A stretch of 64,000 nt of DNA from Taxillus chinensis (lineage: Eukaryota; Streptophyta; Magnoliopsida; Santalales; Loranthaceae), in assembly GCA_023512835.1 (NCBI GenBank), contig CM042090.1, positions 21,976,148 to 22,040,147 of the forward strand, given 5' to 3'. A program made the position numbers and the translations under genes. Shown here one piece after another: positions 50,946-59,835 of this stretch. Each line of letters starts with the position of its first letter. Position 1 is the stretch's first letter. The notes below the pieces were generated by a model. It searched no databases. It worked only from the letters and a program-made list of their open reading frames with translations, and had not been told where the DNA came from.

Positions 50946-53271
50946 GAACCCTAACGCTTGGGTATGGTTGTTATTGGGTCCTGTGTTGAAATTGAGCTGT
51001 CATGGTTGCAGATGAGAAGCATTTTGCATCTGATACGATCAAATGCAAGGATGGGTCCAAATCATTCCCCAGGGACCGTCTCAACGACAACTACTGTGAC
51101 TGCAGGGACGGTACCGACGAGCCTGGTAATATCACCTAAAACCTATCTCCCTTGCCAGGCAGAATTTGGCTCCATTAGTTGTAGAATTGGGATTTTTGTG
51201 CGTGTTAATGGAACTGACCAGATGAACGGACTTTCAGAGTAAAGTATTGAAAGCTTTGTAGATGGTCTCCTCCCAAGTTTCTAAATTCGGAAACAACAAC
51301 GGAATGTTAAAATAATAGGGTCCTAATTAAGTGGGGAAGCCCCAGTATCAAACTAAGCAGTGGGAGGCTGGGTAGCTTTTAGCTTAACCTGTGAATTTGA
51401 AATAACGATGCCTCAACTAGTAAAAGCACGAGTGGTTTAGGAATGGACAGGGACGGAGCTAAGATTTTAGGTAAGGGGAGGGCAATATATCTTTTTTTGC
51501 GAAAATTCAAAATAGTATGAAGACATGTGTGAGCACACACCGTTAATTTGCTTTTTTAAAAACAAATTGATGGTTAGGAAGTTGGTATGCGCGCATATCG
51601 ACTTGCACATAACACATCTATTAACAAAATTTAAAACATTAATAACTATTTTTTATAAAAAAAATTCAATCATAGAAAAAATTTTGATCAAGAGAAAAAA
51701 TATAAAAGAATTATTCTTAATTTATTACGATGCATATTTTAAAGAAAATAAAAGTTGATACGTTTTTATATTATTAAAATTATCTATAATTGATTATGTA
51801 TTAAATGACTAAGAAAACCGTTGGGCTACCTTAAAAAAAGAAAATTTCTTACTCAAAAAGAAAATAATCCAGCATAAGGGAGGGCTATGGCTACCCATGG
51901 TCCCCATTTAACTCTGTCCCTGTGAATGGATACCTAGAATTTTGGTTATTATTCAAAGAAACATTTGTAACGACAATAAATTAATTTATGACTTTTCAGT
52001 GTGGCGATCAAGGAAACATTTCTAACACATTTCACAGAAACTGTGTCATGAAAAGAGTTTTGTTTCTCCTTTTTAATATATGTGGAGGCTTCAAAATCCA
52101 ACTTCCGGTCATTCCTTATTGTATCAAATTACTCACTCCTTTGAGATTTGTCTCAACAATCCTAAAACAATTTCATTACATTTTCAGGGAAAAGAAAAAA
52201 TCGGTATGCTATTGTATTACATTTAAAAAGAAAAACTATCATTATTCTCAAATGCTACTGCATATTATGAAGCAGTGTAACTTATGAAGACTTAACATTT
52301 TCCCCTCAATTATATTATCGGTATTTGTAGGAACTTCAGCTTGTCCAATGGGCCGATTTTACTGCAGGAATGTGGGCAGTACACCTAAGTTTTTGTTTTC
52401 TTCTCAAATAAACGATCATATTTGTGGTAAGTTTTTTTTTTTTTGGTTTGCTTCTTTCAACTCTCACACTGCTGTGTTTATGTTAAATGTCCTTCTAAGG
52501 CACTCAACAGGACTTGGAGTAGTTTTTGCATCCGGTAAGATAGTTCCATAAAATCATGTCATTCTTTTTGTTTGATTATCACTGGAGCTCCCATTTGAGG
52601 GAGTCACATGATGCCTAAAGCAGTTTGTTACCGAACTCTTATTTTCAATAATTCTGTCTTACTGGCATCAGTTTTTTGTTTTCGTTTTCAAAAAATACAC
52701 ACGAAATCAGTTTATCTTATCATTTACAAGGGTCTGAACCGTTGACAATATTTTTCTGTCCTGCTTTTACATTATCTGTTGCTGTTGCCATGTCCAAAAC
52801 ACCATACTTTTTACACTTTCAGACTGACTGGTGATCATTATATTAAGCAAAGAATTGAGGATGTGTCTGCTTTGATCGATTAAATGTAGATTGTTGCGAT
52901 GGAAGTGATGAGTATGGTAGTAGCATCAATTGCCCCAACACTTGCGTCATGGGTGGAAATGTTGAATACAAATACAACTCTGAAAGTGAGAGATCAATGA
53001 CCAGTGAGCTACGCTCTCTCAACAAAAAAGAAACACGGAATAAAGGGAGCTTGGAAGAGTCATATCAGAAAGGTTGTGGTATATATATATATATAGTTTT
53101 CTCTGCGGTAGTTATGATGCTGCTAATAATCACCCTTGAAAATGCGTCCTTTTTATTTTTATTCCAGGGTTGAAGATTTTGATAGTGACACAGTTGATTC
53201 TTACCAGCTTTATGGTGGCTCTTTGGCTGTCCCGGCGACTTGCAAGGTCTCGGAGAAGGCATCGCCATTGA
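50805..53271 (+). CDS. Short glucosidase II beta-like (PRKCSH-like) ER membrane protein
   Basis: Relates to the N-terminal domain of glucosidase II beta, the ER subunit that supports trimming of N-glycan glucose. Exons 50805-50907, 51012-51125, 52331-52426, 52890-53072 and 53168-53271 join in phase to 199 residues. It has a signal peptide (residues 1-22), then two Cys-rich LDL-receptor-A-like repeats: [10 protein letters not shown]...[12 protein letters not shown] (44-73) and [11 protein letters not shown]...[13 protein letters not shown] (76-114), then CPNTC. A charged spacer leads to one transmembrane helix (about 169-187) and a basic tail [12 protein letters not shown]. The acidic coiled coil and MRH lectin domain of full-length beta subunit (over 600 residues) are absent. 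From memory it matches Arabidopsis At2g42390 (about 212 residues), so the short form is a conserved paralogue rather than a broken gene. Exact function unknown. Intron 2 holds a hAT-like element. Confidence 0.88.
50910..50941. repeat. (CT)n microsatellite at the splice donor of intron 1
   Basis: The donor GT at 50908-50909 runs directly into about sixteen CT units. The intron is only 104 bp. Confidence 0.9.
51448..51922 (+). mobile_element. hAT-like non-autonomous element in intron 2 of the glucosidase-II-beta-like gene
   Basis: The 475-bp segment has terminal inverted repeats: it starts CAGGGACGGAGCTAAG and ends TTAACTCTGTCCCTG. It is flanked by GGAATGGA (51440-51447) and TGAATGGA (51923-51930), an 8-bp target-site duplication with one mismatch, the hAT length. 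No transposase is encoded. A related copy lies inverted at 49560-49943 and an end fragment at 4257. Confidence 0.85.
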
Positions 53272-54482
53272 TGGTTATTCTCCATTATCTAAGTCTTTCC
53301 GCTACTCTGACATCATTATTTCAGTAGTATTATTGTCTGCGTGTCCCCCCAGGGACTTTTTCAAGCCCTCTGATACCAAACAGGAATTTTACCTTTGCAG
53401 TGATATGATTATTGGTTTATATTTTAGACAATGCAAGGCCGCTGGTGGTATGGTTGGTTGGTGTACGCAATTGATCAGGACCATTCGTGCCGTTCTGCTC
53501 GTGTCTTTATTTTATTGAATTATTACTGATATGATTGCGTTTGTAGAATGCTATCTGTACAAAATACAAATATAGACCCCTTGAAAACCCAATGTATTTG
53601 GACGTGAATTTTGTACCTGTAATTTTATACTAATGAATGGTTATTTTATTTGACGTTAATTTAAATTAAATATAGGGTGACGAGTTTGTAGGAGTCGCGA
53701 GATGTAGTAGCATTGCCTTGGGCCTTCCTTCAGCATGAATCCTGAAATTCACGTTAATTCATTACTTGTTTGTTTTTGTTTTTTCAGTAGTTGCTGCATT
53801 AAGTTTTTATCTAGGGCGTTTTTTATTAGATTTTTGAAAACATCATTATTTTTAAAAATATTAAATTTGTCTGAAATTTTTAAAAATAATTATATTTAAA
53901 ATATATATGTAAGTAAACCAAACCGAGCCTGGGAGGCCTTTAGCGTAACAAAGGTAAGAGATTCTCACCTTCACGTTTTTCCGCCCCTCCTGCTGCAGTC
54001 TAGGGGTGTCGCCGTCAGTCGCCAGTGTCTGATTCTGCTCCCCAAAAAATCCGATTTTAAATCCGGAGTACTCCAATAATTTAAATTGGATCACTCTAAA
54101 TATTTTTATGAAATTATTTTTTATATTATAAATGTTAATATTTAAAAATGTTATTTTAATTATTTAAAATAATAATTTTAAAATATAATATTTCTTATTG
54201 TATTCATTTTTAATATATCTAATTAATTATGGTATTATATTATTAAAATATATTAAAATATTATTATATTTTCACTCTCACATTAAAATAGTCCAATAGT
54301 TTAATAAATTTATAGAATATTAGTTAAATTTGGCTATTATAATTTGAATTTGAAGTTTGATATTTTATAAAAATTTTAATGGTTAAATGGGTGATCGATA
54401 TTAAATTTATTTATTGAAACATTTAGCCGTGAGAATAAAGCACCCAGTAAAACAATGACTGAGGGTTTAAAAAAAACCCACT
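53272..54482. other. AT-rich spacer between the glucosidase-II-beta-like and PPR genes
   Basis: 3' UTR of the upstream gene at the left, then AT-rich DNA with a more mixed block at 53915-54070. The right end, near 54483, is GC-rich and likely the PPR transcription start region. No gene is recognised. Confidence 0.5.
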
Positions 54483-54873
54483 AAATAAACTGAGCCCTCG
54501 ACGGCGACGACGATCTCGCGCCATGTCTCCCTCTCGAAGTCGATCCCGCCGCCGTGCCTCCTATTGAACCAGCGACCGTGACCCGGGAAACACCCGCCTC
54601 CGGTAACTACCCCCGTGTCCCTCTCTTGTTCTTCGATGTCCCGTTAATTGATTGAGTTGACTTTCTTTCTTTCTTTCTTCCCTTTTTCATTATGTTGAAC
54701 TCAATTGTTAATCCCCAGAGACATGAAAATCTACAGTGAAGGGGTTAACATAGCCAGACGGGGACCAGGTTTCTGGTGTACATAAAATTGAATTCGTGTC
54801 TCAGCTCTCTCGAGCTGTTAATTTTTAATAAAATTGTTAATATCAGCTGGATCCTGTGTTATGTCTACACGTG

Positions 54874-54910
<37 letters not shown>

Positions 54911-55646
54911 TAGGGGGTATGAGAATAGAACAGAGGAAACATAAGAATTAATACGTTAAAGATACTTCTTGTCTGTCTGTTTTTATCATCAAGTGGGCTT
55001 TAACTAGGCGACACCATACGACCATAACTGTAAATTACAACCATAATATATAACCGTAAAACATAACAACTGTATTACAACCGTAGATTAACTGCTGCAA
55101 TAATAACTTCCTACGCAAATGCCTTGCATATGTCATAAAAACTCATACATGCGTCTGGCCGATGATCCACCTGTAATGACAATTGATTTCCACCCGTAAC
55201 GACAGTGGACAACCACCTATGCTCCATATAGACGCCCATATCAACTGGGTGATGTTCCTTTTTTAGTTTTCTTGTGCAAGATAGGAGTAAGATACGTGAA
55301 GTAGTGTTTTCCGGATTAAACCCCCTGTTTTCAATGGGCCACAACTCACAACACATGTCGGGGTCACCTAATTTGCTTTCATTGTAATCCAGTTAGCGTT
55401 TCTACCCCATGTCTTTAGTTCATTGTTTATGATGAAGTTATCTAATCATGTCAGGTGTTATAGTCTTTCCTGCTACTTATGTTCTATATTCTTACATGTG
55501 GATCAGTGGATGTATAAAGTATTGGTTAATTCCTTAATAGGTTACTTTATTGTTGTCTTTGCTATGCTTACAATTCTTGGGGTGTATGGCTTTTTTTGTT
55601 TTTTTTTTTGTTTTTGGATGTAAATTGTAATGTCTTTTCTGCAGCA
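54483..55646 (+). other. Probable PPR 5' UTR exon and leader intron
   Basis: A GC-rich leader (about 54490-54602) ends at a good donor (CTCCG|GTAACT), and a matching acceptor (TTTTCTGCAG) ends at 55644, leaving about 80 bp of leader before the ATG at 55727. The leader exon holds a 14-codon upstream ORF at 54523-54567. Inside the intron are (TTTC)n at 54662-54680 and (GA)n at 54880-54907. The minus-strand ORF at 55111-55356 has no recognisable similarity. Confidence 0.5.
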
Positions 55647-55726
55647 GTTTGATCTTCTAACTACCAACAACACTTTGTTACATAATCTTGTACTAGGGTG
55701 TTAGTTCCTTCAGCAAACTTGAACTG

Positions 55727-56755
55727 ATGGCCTTTAGAGCTACAGAACTTTGCAGACGCCTTCCTAGTTTCCACTGGGCTCTTCAATTTTCCTGCATATC
55801 TTCTATCAGTTTACATGAGACACAGCAGGAATCAGTCAGAACAGCAGTCGAAACTAAAAAATACGATCAAATCCCTGAACTTCTCGCCTCCTCCAGAGAC
55901 TCTTCCCAAAATCCTAACCCTTTTTCTTTCCTCTCCATGTTTCCTCACAGCCGCCGAACCCAAATTGTCGATGAAATGCTACAATCTTTTATCCACCTCA
56001 AACCTCGTTCCTGCACTAGGAATGCCTATGCCTGCCTACTTTCTCACACACTACAAAGCCCTTGTCCTCTCCCCCTAGCTTTCACCATCGTCCAACGTAG
56101 TCTCCGCTCAGGATGCATTCCTGCACCCGAAACCCATGCCCTTCTCTCTTCTGCATGGCTTGATCGCCGCCACAAATTGGAGCCTGTTTCTACCATCCTA
56201 CTGGAGATGGAATCAATTGGGTATTCCCCAGACTGTGGGACCTGCAATTACCTTATTTCATCGCTCTGTGCAGTTGATCAATTAGAAGAGTCAGTTAAAG
56301 TCTTGAAGGGCATGTCCATCGCTGGATGCCCTCCTGATTTGGACAGCTACGGCTCTGTGATTAATGCCATGGCTACCATTAGGAGAACCACAGATGCCGT
56401 GGATGTGTTGAAGGAAATGGTCAGAAAACATGGATTGACTCCGAGGCAGCAGATAACAGTGAAGTTGTTGAAAGTCTTACGAGCAAAGCAGGAGGTTCAA
56501 AAAGCAGTTGAAACAATTGAATTTTTAGAAAGGGAGAGTTGTCCAGTGGGGTTTAAGGGATATGAGGTGGTGGTTGAGGGTTGCTTGGAGTGTCGTCAGT
56601 TTTTGTTGGCAGGGAAATTGGTTATGCGAATGACGAGCAGAGGGTTTATACCTTTCATTGAAGCCCGGCATAAGCTAATTGAGGGATTGGCCAGTGCTGG
56701 TGAAAAGGAGTTTGCTTGTGCTTTGAGAAAGAGATTTGCCAAGCTGAGGTCTTAG
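55727..56755 (+). CDS. Pentatricopeptide repeat protein (At1g06270-like)
   Basis: Single-exon coding sequence of 342 residues, typical of plant PPR genes, which bind organelle RNAs. The helical repeats are clearest in the middle: LEPVSTILLEMESIGYSPD, CNYLISSLCAVDQLEESVKV, LKGMSIAGCPPDLDSYGSVI, NAMATIRRTTDAVDVLKEM and VRKHGLTP, each with the helix-turn-helix and terminal P-D pattern of P-class repeats. No E or DYW domain follows; the protein ends in a basic tail (ALRKRFAKLRS). The first 30 residues (MAFRATELCRRLPSFHWALQ) are Arg-rich without acids near the start, suiting an organelle presequence. From memory the length and context match Arabidopsis At1g06270. The next gene is convergent, with stop codons 490 bp apart. 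Confidence 0.87.
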   Translation: MAFRATELCRRLPSFHWALQFSCISSISLHETQQESVRTAVETKKYDQIPELLASSRDSSQNPNPFSFLSMFPHSRRTQIVDEMLQSFIHLKPRSCTRNAYACLLSHTLQSPCPLPLAFTIVQRSLRSGCIPAPETHALLSSAWLDRRHKLEPVSTILLEMESIGYSPDCGTCNYLISSLCAVDQLEESVKVLKGMSIAGCPPDLDSYGSVINAMATIRRTTDAVDVLKEMVRKHGLTPRQQITVKLLKVLRAKQEVQKAVETIEFLERESCPVGFKGYEVVVEGCLECRQFLLAGKLVMRMTSRGFIPFIEARHKLIEGLASAGEKEFACALRKRFAKLRS

Positions 56756-57244
56756 CCCTTTTTTTTTTTAATGGATTGTTTGGTTCATAATAGAGAATGC
56801 ACAATGCTTTGCCAGAGAAAATTTCCCTGGTTTAGTTTGCATATTGTGGACCATGGAACTAACTTCCTATGTCTGTCAGCATCTGATTGGGTTCACACAC
56901 GTTTCCAAGAGTTGTACCGTATTTAAGCTATATGGATTTTTTTAAAAAAAAGGTAAATTGAAAGGGATTCTTGTAGCATGTCTCAATTCATTTTATATTC
57001 TGATGAATTTTTAGTTCTTTCAGAATGACACGATTACTTTGATCTATCTGAATACATAGTAATGGCTGTAATGAGTTGCCATTATGCTTTCAGAACTACA
57101 TTCTTATTTTTCTATTCAGCATTGCACATTTATTATAGCTGAATTTCTAGTAACGTACTTCCTGCGAATTATACCTAAAGAATCACTCTTTTAAGAAGTT
57201 TTCATAATTTATTTCAGGAATAATCCAATTTTACTGTTAAGACT
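56756..57244. other. Convergent spacer between PPR and cysteine protease genes
   Basis: 3' UTRs of two genes facing each other; AT-rich with a T run just after the PPR stop codon. Nothing else was seen. Confidence 0.5.
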
Positions 57245-58569
57245 TCAATCCTGAACAGGGTAGCTTGCTCGCATGGCAATACCACAAGTCCCTCTACTGT
57301 CAGTGGAATCACGTTCTATCCTAACATAGCCATTTTCACCCCAATCGGCTCCCCAGGAGTTCTTTACTAGCCAGTACTTCTTACCATCTTCTTCTCCATA
57401 ACCCACTGCTGTTACCCCATGATTGAGATGTGTCCCACAGCTTCCCGTGAGAATACCATGAGAGTAAAGCTGAAAGCTTTTTCCACCAGCATCAATGGCT
57501 ACAGACACAGGCTGCTGAGAAACTGCAGCTAGCAGCTGCGTCTCGTTATTACTAGGGACAGTTTCGTAGCCACTTATTGTTACTGCTGCTTCATTTTGTT
57601 TGTCACAGGTCCCTACTTCTGCAGTGTAAGGATAGGCTTCTTCAGTGGTGAGGCCCCCATTCGCTTGGATGAATTCGTAGGCTTTGTCCATGTAACCACC
57701 ACTGCAGCCTTGATTGCCTGAGTTGACATCACAGTCCACGAGCTGTTGCTCTGATAAGGACACCAAACATCCAGTGTTTATCTTGTTAATGCCTTCCACA
57801 GCTGCCACTGCTGAGAATGCCCAACAACTTCCTGCATCATTGAGAAACGTACATTTTCAGGTATTGTTCTTTTGTGAAATCACTTGGGAGTGCGATCGTG
57901 AAATGTTAATGTTATGGTGGATTAAAGTTGTTTGGAGACAGTTTGGGAGGGGATCGAGGAAGGGAATGGAAAAAAGTAAGGGGTAATAGAAGGGTGGCCC
58001 AACCCTTTTGGCTTTCTTCCGTTTGTTTTCTCTCCGGCCTGAGTTTATTTTAGTTAACTGTAAATCAAATTGCTAAAAGAATATAGTCAAGCTATGAAAA
58101 GAAGACACCTTGAGAATATGAAATAGGTACCACATTTTCCCTGATTTTTTATTGGTGTTACCACCCCGGTTTTCCTCCAATCCACTGTGCTTGGGAATTC
58201 CATGTAACCGTCATATCTAAAGGGCAGTTCTTCCCTTGAATCAGGCTGAACACCGAGGTAGGTGGACCTAAACTCTATATTGGTGATATCTGCAAATTTG
58301 TTGTCCGTGAGTTTCCATGGGAGGTTCAGGTTATTGAAGCAGTCAATGTACATAACATTGGCTTCATAAATTCTGAAGCGCGTTTCCCACTCGGCACTGT
58401 CACCATACCTCTGCCCATGACGTGCCAGCCACGTCTCATATCTTTCTTGCATAGTCTTCTTGCTGTGGTTTGGAGGGATTCCTTCATCGCAAAATACATC
58501 TGATGGTAACCCTATCACCCGCAGGGCTAGGGCCATGCATGCGTATTTAAGGACCACAGGGGTCTTCAT
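57245..58569 (-). CDS. Papain-family (C1A) cysteine protease, SAG39/ervatamin type
   Basis: Secreted or vacuolar endopeptidase made as a zymogen. Exons 58131-58569 and 57245-57831 join in phase (TGT G|GA) to 341 residues, the usual size. A signal peptide (about 1-25) is followed by the I29 inhibitor prodomain: [19 protein letters not shown], an ERFNIN-like [17 protein letters not shown], and [12 protein letters not shown]. The mature enzyme starts near [20 protein letters not shown]. Active-site residues are all present: oxyanion Gln143 (NQGKCG), Cys149 (SCWAFS), His284 ([11 protein letters not shown]) and Asn304 (VKNSWG). The [10 protein letters not shown] block and the structural Cys residues fit. 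There is no C-terminal granulin domain. Relatives include senescence-linked SAG39-like, ervatamin-like and zingipain-like enzymes; the exact subgroup is uncertain. The single intron (57832-58130) falls just before the catalytic Cys. Confidence 0.94.
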
Positions 58570-59692
58570 AGCTTACTCTCTTTTGTGGATGGAGAGTGAC
58601 TCTTTGTTTGTGACGGCACATATTAATAAGAACTTAGAAAGAGAGTTTGTTGACGCAATGGGGCTATTATTGCAATGTAATTCTCATGCTTACATTCCTA
58701 GCCGTTAATGCTGAAATCTTGTTCTGCTCATGTCTTTTGTGCTTTGTTTGTTCGAAGTAGGCGGGTTCTTTGCGTCCGTGTATTGTGTTTGATTCGTTCA
58801 CGACTTACGTGGGTTTTTGTCGATGGAGGAGTGGTCCTCTGTCCTTCACCATTGTCATTTGTTCACACACACACATGCCTGTGTGTGTGTGGGCTTTAGT
58901 CATCGTGGGCTAGAATTGCACTGCTCAAATAATATTATGCCGCCCTTACAACGTGTTACACAAAAATGACAAGCGATGCTATGAAATTCACATCATTTTG
59001 GTGATGGAGTTGGATCCAGGTCCTGAGGTGAGAGGGACTTCAACCCAGGAAACCTGTACTTTGGGGTTGATACAGGAATGACTCTTGTCCTGGTAATTTT
59101 TTATGTGGCAACTACATAGGAGCAACACTATGGCACCCACGAGCACTGGACCCCTTGATGGAAACTTACATAAATGCATGCAACGGTTCCAGTTGGCACC
59201 CGCCCTTCCATGTCTCCTGAAAACAAGACTAAAAAAATGACCCCCACATTGTGGGGTTCATATGATATACCATTATCCCTTTTTTTTTTTTTTTTCATTA
59301 CACCTTTTTCTCCTTCTTAAATCTTTATATGGGTCGCCCTTTTTTTTTTCACCAGAGGAATATACTTGCTTTCTGAATATGTAATATTTAAATTTGTGTC
59401 TTGCGGGGCAAAAAGAAAATAGTACGGATATGTATAATTTCACGAGAAAGGGTCCTGTTAAACTATAACGGTTATGTGCAACATTTTCTGTGTTTGCGTT
59501 TTTTTGTCTCTGTGTTTTAATTTGTCTTAAGCTTCGCAATTTACTGTCTGTTCGGGTTCACCAATGTTTCCATCAAACATTTTAAGCTTATAGAAATTCA
59601 TCACCCATCCATTCCAGTCTCGATCAATTTGATCAGCTATACCAACTAATCATATTTTATATCATTCTTTGAAGAATTGGCGGAAAGCAGCG
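58570..59692. other. Upstream region of the cysteine protease gene
   Basis: Promoter side of the protease gene. It holds a perfect 12-bp CA/TG hairpin at 58864-58891, a 7-bp-stem hairpin CCCCACA/TGTGGGG at 59242-59256, and T runs at 59279-59295 and 59340-59349. No gene is recognised. Confidence 0.5.
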
Positions 59693-59835
59693 ATGTCGAA
59701 TATGTATGCTAGAAAATTCAACAAAAAATCAATTGCATCTTTAAGATCGTTTTGATTAGAGATGCAGCAGTGGGAAAATCGGAGTTGATGGCTCAATTCT
59801 TGAGAAACGAGTTTAATTTAAGACCACCATTTGGG
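59693..59835 (+). pseudogene. RABA4-like Rab GTPase fragment
   Basis: It starts ATG with MSNMY, as in RABA4 proteins. After a frame change it reads [20 protein letters not shown] and [14 protein letters not shown], matching the RABA4 block around KIVLIGDSAVGKS...ARNEF. The first P-loop Gly is replaced by Arg. Similarity stops after about 143 bp, before any switch II or NKxD motif, and the following sequence is AT-rich. This is a dead fragment of a first exon, distinct from the intact RABA1 gene at 24186-26723. Confidence 0.75.

Noticed and set aside
53136..53327. Alternative frame for the last exon of the glucosidase-II-beta-like gene ([17 protein letters not shown])
   Set aside because: Splice phase from exons 1-4 (phase 1) demands the other frame, which gives a transmembrane helix and basic tail as in the recalled Arabidopsis relative.
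55111..55356. Minus-strand ORF of 81 codons
   Set aside because: No recognisable family, lies in the likely leader intron of the PPR gene, and no splice or start context supports it.
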